Shown here one piece after another: positions 36,400 through 44,115 of a stretch of 64,000 nt of DNA. The stretch is taken from positions 220,965-284,964 of the forward strand of contig NZ_LMEV01000014.1 in assembly GCF_001426505.1 (NCBI RefSeq), in the 5' to 3' direction. The notes under the pieces are model-generated. The model had not been told where the DNA came from and did not search any database. It saw only the letters and a list, made by a program, of their open reading frames with translations. How positions within the stretch are numbered: position 1 is the first letter of the stretch; the number at the start of each line of letters is the position of its first letter. This DNA is from Variovorax sp. Root473. GTDB taxonomy: Bacteria > Pseudomonadota > Gammaproteobacteria > Burkholderiales > Burkholderiaceae_C. The translations under genes were made by a program, and so were the position numbers.

Positions 36400-37355
36400 T
36401 CGGGCTTGGCTCCGGAGAACTTCACGACCTGGGCCCAGCGCGGGATCTCGCTCTGCACGAACGCGGTGAACTGCTCGGGCGAGTTGCCCACGGGAATCGC
36501 GCCTTCGGTGTCCAGCCGCTTGCGCATGTCGGGCTGATGCAGCGCGTGGCGCGCCGCGTCGCTGAGCTTGCGCGACACGTCGGCCGGCATGCGCGCCGGG
36601 CCGAACAGGCCGAACCAGGCGCTCGACTCGTAGCCGGGCAAGGCCTCGGCGATGGCCGGCACCTCGGGGAACGCGGGCAGCCGCTTGGCCGTGGTGACGC
36701 CCAGCGCCTTGAGCTTGCCGGCCTGGATGTGGGCCTTGACGTTGCCCACCGCCGCGAACATCAGCTGCACCTGGCCGGCCAGCAGGTCCTGCACGGCGGG
36801 CGAGGTGCCCTTGTAGGGAATGTTCACGATGTCCACGCCCGACTGCATCTTGAAGGCCTCGCCCGCCATGTGCAGCGACGAGCCCACCGCGCCGATGGCG
36901 AAGTTCAGCTGGCCCGGTTTGGCCTTGGCGAGCGCGATGAGTTCGCGCACGTCCTTCGCGGGCACCGAGGGGTGCGCCACCAGGATCGACGGCGAGGTGG
37001 CCACGCAGGTGAGCGCGGTGAAGTCCTTCACCGGGTCGAAGGGCAGCGTGGGGTACAGCGTGGCATTGATGGCATGGCTGGTGAAGCTCATCAGCAGCGT
37101 GTTGCCGTCGGGCGCGGCCTTGGCCACCGCATCGGCAGCGATGTTGCCGCCCGCGCCGGGCTTGTTCTCGACGATGACGGTGCGACCCAGCGCAGGGCCC
37201 ATGCTGACGGCCAGCGAGCGCGCGAGCGTGTCGGTCGAGCCGCCGGCCGGTGCGCCGACCAGGATGCGCACGGGGGCGCTGCCGATTTGCGCACGGGCGG
37301 CGGCGGCAAGGGCCAGCGCGGCGGGTGCGATGAGGAGGTCGCGGCGATGGATCAT
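36396..37355 (-). CDS. Bug family tripartite tricarboxylate transporter substrate-binding protein
   Basis: Periplasmic binding protein of 319 residues with N-terminal signal (MIHRRDLLIAPAALALAAAARA). Bug landmarks are RILVGAPAGGSTDTLAR, VIVENKPGAGGNIAADAVA and PDGNTLLMS, forming the carboxylate-binding loops. No TctA or TctB membrane genes are nearby; such orphan Bug genes are abundant in Comamonadaceae and Bordetella. Its place between the ABC transporter and the hydratase suggests capture of the pathway acid or sensing, but it cannot serve the ABC permeases in any known way. Confidence 0.9.
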   Translation of the reverse strand: MIHRRDLLIAPAALALAAAARAQIGSAPVRILVGAPAGGSTDTLARSLAVSMGPALGRTVIVENKPGAGGNIAADAVAKAAPDGNTLLMSFTSHAINATLYPTLPFDPVKDFTALTCVATSPSILVAHPSVPAKDVRELIALAKAKPGQLNFAIGAVGSSLHMAGEAFKMQSGVDIVNIPYKGTSPAVQDLLAGQVQLMFAAVGNVKAHIQAGKLKALGVTTAKRLPAFPEVPAIAEALPGYESSAWFGLFGPARMPADVSRKLSDAARHALHQPDMRKRLDTEGAIPVGNSPEQFTAFVQSEIPRWAQVVKFSGAKPE

Positions 37356-37390
37356 GGGGTTTCCTTGTTGTCTCGTTGTTCTTGCAGGGG

Positions 37391-38101
37391 TCAGAGCCCC
37401 AGGTAGGCGCGCCGCAGTTCGTCGCTGCCCAGCAGCGCGTCGGGCTTGCCCGAGAAGCGCACGCTGCCGTTCTCCAGCACATAGGCGCGGTCGGCGATCT
37501 CCAGCGACTGGCCGACGTTCTGCTCGACCAGCAGCACCGCGAGGCCGCCGTCGCGCAGCTCGCGGATGAGCGTGAACATCTCTTCCACCAGCAGCGGCGA
37601 CAGGCCGAGCGACGGCTCGTCGAGGATCAGCAGCACGGGCTCGGCCATGAGCCCGCGCGCGATGGCCAGCATCTGCTGCTCGCCGCCGCTCATGGTGCCG
37701 GCGTGCTGTGCCATGCGCTCGCGCAGCCGCGGGAAGATGTGGAACATCTTCTCGACGTTGGCTGCGCGGCGCTCGCGGGCACGCGTGAAGGAGCCCAGCT
37801 CCAGGTTCTCGAGCACGCTGAGGTTGGGGAACACCTTGCGGCCTTCGGGCACCTGGATGAGGCCGGCCTTGACCACCTCGCGGTAGTGCGCGCCGGTGAG
37901 GTCCTTGCCGTCGAAGCGCACGCTGCCGCGCCATGTGGGCGTCAACCCGCAGACCATCTTGTTGAGCGTCGACTTGCCCGCGCCGTTGCTGCCGAGCAGC
38001 GCGACCATCTCGCCGGCGTTCACCTGCAGGTCCACGCCGCGCAGCACTTCCACGCGGCCGTAACCGCCGCGCAGGCCTTGAATGTCCAGCAGCGCGCTCA
38101 T
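37391..38101 (-). CDS. Branched-chain amino acid type ABC transporter ATPase, LivF type
   Basis: Second ATPase of a Liv/HAAT-type importer, 236 residues. Walker A GSNGAGKST is at about 37-45, signature MSGGEQQM mid-protein and Walker B LLILDEPSLGLSP. The C-terminus ends at RRAYLGL as usual for LivF. ATGA overlap with LivG upstream. The substrate need not be a branched-chain amino acid: this transporter class also handles amides, urea and aromatic acids. Confidence 0.9.
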   Translation of the reverse strand: MSALLDIQGLRGGYGRVEVLRGVDLQVNAGEMVALLGSNGAGKSTLNKMVCGLTPTWRGSVRFDGKDLTGAHYREVVKAGLIQVPEGRKVFPNLSVLENLELGSFTRARERRAANVEKMFHIFPRLRERMAQHAGTMSGGEQQMLAIARGLMAEPVLLILDEPSLGLSPLLVEEMFTLIRELRDGGLAVLLVEQNVGQSLEIADRAYVLENGSVRFSGKPDALLGSDELRRAYLGL

Positions 38102-38868
38102 GCCGAGGCTCCCACGTTGCCAGCCGCGGCCTTGCGCAATCGCGCCGCCGTGCCATGGCCCAGGTAGGCCTCGACCACCCGGTCGTCGGACGTCACCTGC
38201 GCCGGATTGCCCTCGGCGATGAGCTGGCCCTGCGCCAGCACCCACACGTGCTCGGCCAGGTTCATCACGGCCTGCATGACGTGTTCGATCATCAGCACGG
38301 TCACGCCGCTGTCGGCAATGCCGCGCACCACCGGCATCATTTCGGCGATCTCCTGCGGGTTGAGGCCTGCGAGCACTTCGTCGAGCAGCAGCAGGCGGGG
38401 CCGCGTGGCGAGCGCGCGGGCGAGTTCGAGGCGCTTGCGGCCGGCCACGGTGAGGTCGGAGGCGGGCTTGTCGAGTTGCAGCGCCAGGCCCACGCGCTGC
38501 GCCACGGCCTCCGCGCTGGCCAGGGCTTCGGCGCGGTTGCGCACATGCAGGTGCGCACCCACGGCGATGTTCTCGCGCACGGTCTGCGCGGCGAAGGGCT
38601 TCACGATCTGGAAGGTGCGCGTCATGCCGAGCACGGCGTTGCGGTGCGGCTCGCGCCCGGTGATGTCCTGGCCGGCGAAGCGCACGGTGCCGGCATCGGG
38701 CCTGAGGAAGCCCGACATCAGCGCGAACAACGTGGTCTTGCCCGCGCCGTTGGGGCCGATCAGCGCCGTGAGGCTGCCCGCCTTCACGGCCAGGCTCACG
38801 TTCTGTACGGCCTTCAGTCCGCCGAAAGAGCGCGAGATGCCGTCGAGTGTCAGAAGAGGCTCAGTCAT
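38098..38868 (-). CDS. Branched-chain amino acid type ABC transporter ATPase, LivG type
   Basis: First ATPase of the importer, 256 residues. Walker A GPNGAGKTT at about 38-46 and Walker B LLLLDEVLAGLNP are normal. The signature motif is LTVAGRKRLE rather than the usual LSYGQQRRLE; this variant occurs in a subgroup of LivG proteins, so it need not mean loss of function. It begins 8 bp inside the LivM stop and ends in overlap with LivF. Confidence 0.9.
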   Translation of the reverse strand: MTEPLLTLDGISRSFGGLKAVQNVSLAVKAGSLTALIGPNGAGKTTLFALMSGFLRPDAGTVRFAGQDITGREPHRNAVLGMTRTFQIVKPFAAQTVRENIAVGAHLHVRNRAEALASAEAVAQRVGLALQLDKPASDLTVAGRKRLELARALATRPRLLLLDEVLAGLNPQEIAEMMPVVRGIADSGVTVLMIEHVMQAVMNLAEHVWVLAQGQLIAEGNPAQVTSDDRVVEAYLGHGTAARLRKAAAGNVGASA

Positions 38869-39841
38869 TCTTGCCTCCCTTCGCGTTCCACAGTTGCCGC
38901 ACCGAGAGCCCCAGGCCCGCGACGCCGCGCGGCAGGAAGATCACGATGAGCACGAGCACCGTGCCGTAGATGACCATGTTGATGCCCGGCAGCTCGCCGA
39001 ACAGGTTGCGCGTGAGGTCCGACAGCAGGTGCAGCGCCGCCGCGCCCAACACCGGCCCCCACAGCGTGCCCATGCCGCCGACGATGGCCGCGACCAGCGC
39101 CTCCACCGAGGTGACCGAGCCGTAGGCGATGCCCGCGTCGATGTACTGGAACACCTGCACGTAGAACGCGCCGGCCGCGCCCATGAAGGCAGCCGACAGG
39201 CCGATGGCCGCGAGCTTGACGCGGAACGGGTTCACGCCCACGGCGCGCGCGGCATCCTCGTTGTCGCGCACCGCCTGCAGGTAGGCGCCGAAGCGGCCGT
39301 TGCGCAGCCACCAGGTCACGAGCAGCGCCACCACGACCATCGCCAGCACCACCCACAGGTAGCCGGCGCGCGAGGCGAACTGCATGTTGCCCACCGATTC
39401 GCGCAGCGGCACCATCAGGCCCACGCCGCCGCCGGTGAAGGGCACCGAGGTCGCGACGATGCGGAACACCTCGGCGAAGGCCAGCGTGACCAGCGCGAAG
39501 TACGAACCCTTCAGGCCGTAGCGAAACGTGAGCGCGCCGACGAACAGGCCGACCAGCGCACTGCCTGCGATGGCCATCGGCAGCGCCACCCAGGCGTTGA
39601 TGCCGCCCTGCAGCTGCGCGATCGCCTGGATGTAGGCGCCCGTGCCGAAGAAGAGCGCGTGCCCGAACGAGAACTGCCCGCCGAAGCCGCCGAGGATGTT
39701 CCAGGCCTGGGCGATGAGCGTGGCGTAGAGCGCCATCATCACGAAGTTGAGCATCACGCCTGATTGGGTGAAGAACGGCACGCAGCCGACGACCACGGCA
39801 AAGAGCGCGATGTAGAAGAGTTGATTGCGGCCCGCGCTCAT
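38861..39841 (-). CDS. Branched-chain amino acid type ABC transporter permease, LivM type
   Basis: Inner-membrane permease of 326 residues with about ten hydrophobic spans. Family marks are LGGFGGQFSFGHALFFGTGAY and the cytoplasmic RAVRDNEDAARAVGVNPF loop for the ATPase. ATG 39841 overlaps the LivH stop by 4 bp. Forms the channel with LivH. Confidence 0.91.
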   Translation of the reverse strand: MSAGRNQLFYIALFAVVVGCVPFFTQSGVMLNFVMMALYATLIAQAWNILGGFGGQFSFGHALFFGTGAYIQAIAQLQGGINAWVALPMAIAGSALVGLFVGALTFRYGLKGSYFALVTLAFAEVFRIVATSVPFTGGGVGLMVPLRESVGNMQFASRAGYLWVVLAMVVVALLVTWWLRNGRFGAYLQAVRDNEDAARAVGVNPFRVKLAAIGLSAAFMGAAGAFYVQVFQYIDAGIAYGSVTSVEALVAAIVGGMGTLWGPVLGAAALHLLSDLTRNLFGELPGINMVIYGTVLVLIVIFLPRGVAGLGLSVRQLWNAKGGKND

Positions 39842-40710
39842 GCCTTGGCTCCGAACATGCCCTGCGGGCGGAACAGCACGACACCGATGAAGATCGCGAA
39901 GATGCCCAGCTGGCCGAGCGACTCGCCCAGGTACAGGCCGCCGAGCGACTCGACCACCCCGATCAGGAAGCCGCCGACGAGCGCGCCCACGAAGCTGCCC
40001 ATGCCGCCGAGCACAACGATGGTGAAGGCCACCAGCACGAAGCCGCCGCCCACCTGCGGGTTGACGTAGTAGGCCGGCAGCAGGAAGCACGCTGCCGCAC
40101 CCAGGCACGCGAGGCCGATGCCGAAGCTCATTGCATACACATGGTCCACGTCGATGCCCATGAGCTTGGCGCCCTCCTTCTCCTTGGCCACCGCGCGGAT
40201 GGCGCGGCCCAGGTCGGTGCGGCCCATGATCCAGAACAGCACGCCCGAGACCACCAGCGCACCGGCGAAGGCAACGAGCTTGGGTACCGCGATCATCGCG
40301 GGGCCGATGGCCACGGTGCTCAGCGAATAGGCGGTGTCGATGCTGCGCGTGTCCGACTTGAAGAACAGCAGCGCGAGGTTCTCCATGACGATCGCAATGC
40401 CCAGCGTGGCCAGCAGGATGTTCTCGTCCTTGCCGTGGCCGGCGCGGTTGATGACGACGCGCTGCAGCGCATAGCCGAGCACGAACATCCCCGCGATCGC
40501 GATGGGCAGCGCCAGGTACGGGTCGATGCCCAGGCGTTCCTTGAGGAAGTACACGGCATACAGCGCCAGCATCAGGCTCGCGCCATGGGCGAAGTTGATG
40601 ATGTGCAGCACGCCGTAGATCAGCGTGAGGCCGACCGCGATCAGCGCGTACACGGCGCCGGTCGTCAGTCCGTTCAGGACCGACGGGAAGAGGATGTTGA
40701 TGTCTGGCAT
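39838..40710 (-). CDS. Branched-chain amino acid type ABC transporter permease, LivH type
   Basis: Inner-membrane permease of 290 residues. NGLTTGAVYALIAVGLTLIYGVLHIINFAHG-like N-terminus and the RAVAKEKEGAKLMGIDVD loop are characteristic. I start at ATG 40710 (MPDINILF), which fits the family length; an upstream frame begins in the hairpin region. A 145-bp gap with a strong hairpin separates it from the binding-protein gene. Confidence 0.91.
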   Translation of the reverse strand: MPDINILFPSVLNGLTTGAVYALIAVGLTLIYGVLHIINFAHGASLMLALYAVYFLKERLGIDPYLALPIAIAGMFVLGYALQRVVINRAGHGKDENILLATLGIAIVMENLALLFFKSDTRSIDTAYSLSTVAIGPAMIAVPKLVAFAGALVVSGVLFWIMGRTDLGRAIRAVAKEKEGAKLMGIDVDHVYAMSFGIGLACLGAAACFLLPAYYVNPQVGGGFVLVAFTIVVLGGMGSFVGALVGGFLIGVVESLGGLYLGESLGQLGIFAIFIGVVLFRPQGMFGAKA

Positions 40711-40772
40711 GGGCTGGCGGGTGCTGGGCTGCTTGTCTCTTCGTGCATGTTCTTCAGGGGCGTGCGACTCCA

Positions 40773-40798
40773 CCGGACTCCGGGCAGGCTCGGAGTCC
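40773..40798 (-). repeat. Hairpin in livK-livH type intergenic gap
   Basis: CGGACTCCG (40773-40781) and CGGAGTCCG (40790-40798) form a perfect 9-bp stem with an 8-nt loop between the binding-protein gene and the first permease gene. No T-run follows, so it probably stabilises the upstream mRNA or slows processing, rather than terminating. Confidence 0.55.
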
Positions 40799-40855
40799 GT
40801 CGAAGCGCTTCATGGGTGTTGCCTTGTTGCGGCCTGGCGGCTTGGTGGCCTGGCT

Positions 40856-42058
40856 TCAGGCCTTGAGCGGGAAGACCGGGTCGACCTCGCGGTAGTCGCG
40901 CGGGATGATCACCTTGATGTCGTTCTTCACCACCTGCGTCATGAGCGGCTGCGCGCCTTCGTTCTGGCCATTGATGAACTTCGTGGGGCCGTACGGCATG
41001 ATGTGATTGGAGAAGGCGCTCTTCTCCAGCGCGTCGATGATGGCGGCACGCTCAGTGGACTTGGCGCGCTCGATGGCATCGGCCAGCAGCCACATCGAGG
41101 TGTAGGTCATGAAGACCTCGTAGCTGAAGAACTGGCCCTTGGCCTCCACGCGCTTGCGCAGTTCCTGCGAGCGCTTGTCCTTCGGGTTGAACCAATGGTT
41201 GCAGTCGATGATGCCGTTGGCCGCGTCGGGAAATTCCTTCACGAACTTGTAGCTCGATGCGGCGCCACCCAGCACCGAGAAGATCGCCTTGGGCACCACC
41301 TTCTGCTGTTGCATGGTGCGCACCAGCAGCGCGTATTCGTTGTAGTAGTTGGCCGGAATCACGATGTCGGGGTTGACCGACTTCATGCGCAGCACGATGT
41401 TGTTGAAGTCGCGCGTGGGGTTGGCGTGCTTCACCACTTCCTTCACCTCGAAGCCGTAGCCGGGCAGTTCGCGCGACAGCAGCTGCGCGGTGCCGGCGCC
41501 GAAGAGCGACTCCTCGTGGATGATCATCACGGTCTTGGCGGGGCTGCCCGCGGCCTTGTTCAGCACCAGCAGGTTGGCCATGGCCACCTCGGTCGACTTC
41601 TTGTAGCCGGGGCCGAAGCGGAAGGTGTTCTTCAGCCCGCGCTCGACGATCTGGTCGGCCACGCCCACGTCGACCACGTGCGGCAGGTTGTACTTGGCCG
41701 CGGCCTGCGTGGTGGCCAGGCAGATGGCCGAGGCGAAGGCGCCCACGATGGCCGACACGCCGGCCTCGTTCATCTTCTCGACCTCGGCAGCGCCGGCCTG
41801 CGGCTGCGACTGCGCATCGCCCAGCAGCGCCTCGAGCTTCGCACCGCCGAGCGACTTGATGCCGCCTGCCGCGTTGATGTCCTCGATGGCCATCAGCGCG
41901 CCGAGGCGGCACTGCTGGCCCGAATAGGCCAGTGCGCCGGTGACCGGATGCAGCACGCCGACCTTGACGGTCTTCGGCTGCGCGCCGGCCACGAGCGGGA
42001 AGGCGACGGCGGTGGCCAGGGCGGCGGACTGCGACACGAAACGGCGACGGTTCTGCAT
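40856..42058 (-). CDS. ABC transporter substrate-binding protein, Leu/Ile/Val family (LivK type)
   Basis: Periplasmic binding protein of 400 residues. The signal MQNRRRFVSQSAALATAVAFPLVAGA-Q starts with an NRRRF that recalls a Tat motif. The mature part begins VKVGVLHPVTGALAYSGQQ. An AAGGA-type site precedes ATG 42058 by 7-8 nt; another ATG at 42076 is possible. It is 20 bp after the gntR gene. It resembles amide- and urea-type (AmiC/UrtA-like) or aromatic binders in this family, but the ligand is unknown. Confidence 0.9.
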   Translation of the reverse strand: MQNRRRFVSQSAALATAVAFPLVAGAQPKTVKVGVLHPVTGALAYSGQQCRLGALMAIEDINAAGGIKSLGGAKLEALLGDAQSQPQAGAAEVEKMNEAGVSAIVGAFASAICLATTQAAAKYNLPHVVDVGVADQIVERGLKNTFRFGPGYKKSTEVAMANLLVLNKAAGSPAKTVMIIHEESLFGAGTAQLLSRELPGYGFEVKEVVKHANPTRDFNNIVLRMKSVNPDIVIPANYYNEYALLVRTMQQQKVVPKAIFSVLGGAASSYKFVKEFPDAANGIIDCNHWFNPKDKRSQELRKRVEAKGQFFSYEVFMTYTSMWLLADAIERAKSTERAAIIDALEKSAFSNHIMPYGPTKFINGQNEGAQPLMTQVVKNDIKVIIPRDYREVDPVFPLKA

Positions 42059-42078
42059 GGGGCTTTCCTTTTTCATCT

Positions 42079-42870
42079 TCAGTTGAACTGGGCTGACACG
42101 TCTTTGCTGACCCACACCTTGGCGTCGATGCTGCCCACGCGGGAGAGCTGCATTTCGTAGGTGTAGCGGTCGGGGCGATAGAAGCCGTGCAGCCACTGCA
42201 CGGGCCGCTCGTCCTCGTCGTAGATCAGACGGCGCACCGCGAGCAGGGCCGAGCCGACGGACACGTCCAGGTGCTGTGCCAGCACGTTGTCGGCCAGCCG
42301 CGCGGAGATGGTCTGGTGCGCGCGCCCCACCTTGACACCCGACTCCTCGAGCAGCACCAGGATGGGCTTCTTCGACAGCTCGCGGCGACCGAAGCGGCGC
42401 GCGATGGTGTCGGGCACGTAGGTGGTGATGTGCGAGAGCGGGCCTTCCTTGGTGGAACGCACGCGCACGGCCTTCTGCACTGCATCGCCGAGCTTGAGCT
42501 CCAGTGCCTCGGCCACCTGGGTGGAGGCGGTGATGGTCGCCACCTCGATCACCTTGACCGAGGTGTGCAGGCCCATGGTGACCAGGTTCTCGAGCAGGCC
42601 GCGCAGGTTGGCGCGTTCCATGCTTTTGGTACCGGGGCCTTCGCCGCTCGCGGGCGGCGGCAGCGCGCGCGTGCGGCGGCCGGGGTTGCGCTCGATGAGG
42701 CCTTCGGACGCCAGCTGTTCCAGCGCGCGCCGCACGGTGACGCGCGCCACGCTGAACTGCGCCATCAGCGCGAGTTCACCGGGCAGTCCTTCCGCAAAAC
42801 GGCCTTCGTGCAGTTGCTCCCGCAACACCAGATAGATCTGGTGGTATTTGGGCAAAGGCATTTGCGACAT
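42079..42870 (-). CDS. GntR family regulator with UTRA ligand domain (HutC type)
   Basis: Regulator of 263 residues at the head of the 14-gene operon. The winged HTH covers about 8-75 (FSVARVTVRRALEQLASEGLIERNPGRRT) and the UTRA effector domain follows from about 95. HutC-type proteins normally repress and are released by a pathway compound. The gene starts at ATG 42870; the codon at 42861 is an alternative. A TTGACA hexamer with 17-bp spacing sits right upstream, so transcription may begin at or next to the start codon. Confidence 0.9.
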   Translation of the reverse strand: MSQMPLPKYHQIYLVLREQLHEGRFAEGLPGELALMAQFSVARVTVRRALEQLASEGLIERNPGRRTRALPPPASGEGPGTKSMERANLRGLLENLVTMGLHTSVKVIEVATITASTQVAEALELKLGDAVQKAVRVRSTKEGPLSHITTYVPDTIARRFGRRELSKKPILVLLEESGVKVGRAHQTISARLADNVLAQHLDVSVGSALLAVRRLIYDEDERPVQWLHGFYRPDRYTYEMQLSRVGSIDAKVWVSKDVSAQFN

Positions 42871-42877
42871 GCCTTCG

Positions 42878-42906
42878 ATGTTTTTGCAGTTTCAATGTTC
42901 TGTCAA
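42878..42906 (-). promoter_or_regulatory. Probable gntR operon promoter
   Basis: On the minus strand a perfect TTGACA (42906-42901) is followed by a 17-bp spacer and AAACAT (42883-42878, three of six matches to the -10 box). The predicted start lies next to the gntR ATG. A short imperfect repeat, TGTC-AATGG-GACA (42901-42913), overlaps the -35 and may be an operator. Confidence 0.45.
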
Positions 42907-42914
42907 TGGGACAT

Positions 42915-43031
42915 TTAAAACCGAGCGTGCATGCCGCGTTGCCTGACACCGGGCGTAAACCCGAGGTGGCGCGCGACGATGCGCGTCATGTGGCGCTGGT
43001 CAGCGCCACCCAGCGGACGCCCGTCATGCAC
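42915..43031 (-). pseudogene. Remnant of AraC-family regulator C-terminus
   Basis: The last 38 codons of a minus-strand frame encode GGADQRHMTRIVARHLGFTPGVRQR, which closely follows the second helix-turn-helix of AraC proteins (pattern F-x-DQSHMTR-x-F-x-RHxGxTPG). The rest of the domain is not found upstream in any frame, so this looks like a decayed regulator fragment ending in TAA. It lies between the FAH hydrolase gene and gntR. Confidence 0.45.
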
Positions 43032-43241
43032 TTCTGCAGGGTGGGTGGTGATGCATAGGCACCGACCTTGCCAGCCGCTGGCCGGGCAGGCGGGCACAGG
43101 TCGCATGCCCGTGCCGGCCGTCGTGGCGGGCACTGTCGATCGCGGCGCCATCAGCGCCCTCCCGGGCGCTCCAACGACCTGCGAGCGATGGGCCGCCAGC
43201 GTCCTCATCCGCCGGATGATCGCCGGCGCACGACCTGGCGT
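43032..43241. other. GC-rich non-coding stretch
   Basis: About 210 bp between the AraC remnant and the FAH hydrolase stop. No credible gene or known RNA was seen. Two similar GGCGGGCAC blocks occur (near 43089 and 43125). It is probably what remains of a decayed gene. Confidence 0.35.
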
Positions 43242-44090
43242 TCAGAGCTTGAAGGGAACCACTTCCTGGCGCTGCTCGCCGAGGCCTTCGATGCCCAGCG
43301 TCATCACGTCGCCCTTCTTCAGGTAGAGCGGCGGCTTCATGCCCATGCCGACGCCGGGCGGCGTGCCGGTGGTGATCACGTCGCCGGGCATCAGCGTCAT
43401 GAACTGGCTCACGTAGCTCACGAGCTTGGCCACGCTGAAGATCATGGTCCTGGTGCTGCCCGTCTGCACGCGCTGGCCGTTCAGGTCGAGCCACATGGCG
43501 AGCTTCTGCGGGTTCTCGATCTCGTCGCGCGTGACGAGCCAGGGGCCGATGGGACCGAAGGTGTCGCAGCCCTTGCCCTTGTCCCAGGTGCCGCCGCGCT
43601 CGATCTGGAACTCGCGCTCGCTCACGTCGTTGATGGTGCAGTAGCCGGCCACGTAGTCGAGCGCGCTCTTCTGCGACACATAACGCGCCTTCGTGCCGAT
43701 GACCACGCCGAGCTCGACCTCCCAGTCGGACTTGACCGAGCCCTTGGGCAGCATCACCGGATCGTTCGGGCCCTGGATGCAGCTGGTGGCCTTCATGAAG
43801 ACGATGGGTTCCTTGGGCACCGGCAGGCCCGACTCGGCTGCGTGGTCCGCGTAGTTCAAGCCAATGGCGATGAACTTGCCGACGTTGGCCACGGGGCTGC
43901 CCAAGCGCGGCTTGCCGCGCACGAGCGGCAGCTTGTCGAGCTTGGTCTTGCGCAGCTTGGCAATGGCGGCATCGCCGAGCTGGTCGGGACCGATGTCCTT
44001 GACGATGGCGCTCAGGTCGCGCAGCTTGCCGTCTGCATCGATGAGGCCGGGCTTCTCCTTGCCGGGGTTGCCATAGCGGACGAGTTTCAT
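43242..44090 (-). CDS. FAH-family hydrolase, probable 2,4-diketo-3-deoxy acid hydrolase
   Basis: Hydrolase of 282 residues in the fumarylacetoacetate hydrolase family. Metal ligands Glu124 and Glu126 (WEVELGVVIG) and Asp155 (INDVSER) are in place; GLNYADH is at 77-83. It is of the group that includes 2,4-diketo-3-deoxy-L-fuconate or L-rhamnonate hydrolase (LRA6), giving pyruvate plus a hydroxy acid. The co-transcribed DHRS6-like SDR makes that role plausible. Other family members are acylpyruvases and homoprotocatechuate enzymes. Confidence 0.88.
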   Translation of the reverse strand: MKLVRYGNPGKEKPGLIDADGKLRDLSAIVKDIGPDQLGDAAIAKLRKTKLDKLPLVRGKPRLGSPVANVGKFIAIGLNYADHAAESGLPVPKEPIVFMKATSCIQGPNDPVMLPKGSVKSDWEVELGVVIGTKARYVSQKSALDYVAGYCTINDVSEREFQIERGGTWDKGKGCDTFGPIGPWLVTRDEIENPQKLAMWLDLNGQRVQTGSTRTMIFSVAKLVSYVSQFMTLMPGDVITTGTPPGVGMGMKPPLYLKKGDVMTLGIEGLGEQRQEVVPFKL

Positions 44091-44115
44091 GCTTTCCTTT
44101 CAGTGCATTGAATGA

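Noticed and set aside
37391..42058. Assigning leucine/isoleucine/valine as transported substrates
   Set aside because: The Liv family is used for many amides and acids; the operon content points elsewhere and no residue evidence fixes the ligand.
42990..43009. Perfect palindrome GTGGCGCTG-GT-CAGCGCCAC
   Set aside because: It falls within the AraC-like remnant and is explained by codons for Gly-Ala-Asp-Gln-Arg-His, so a regulatory role is not needed.
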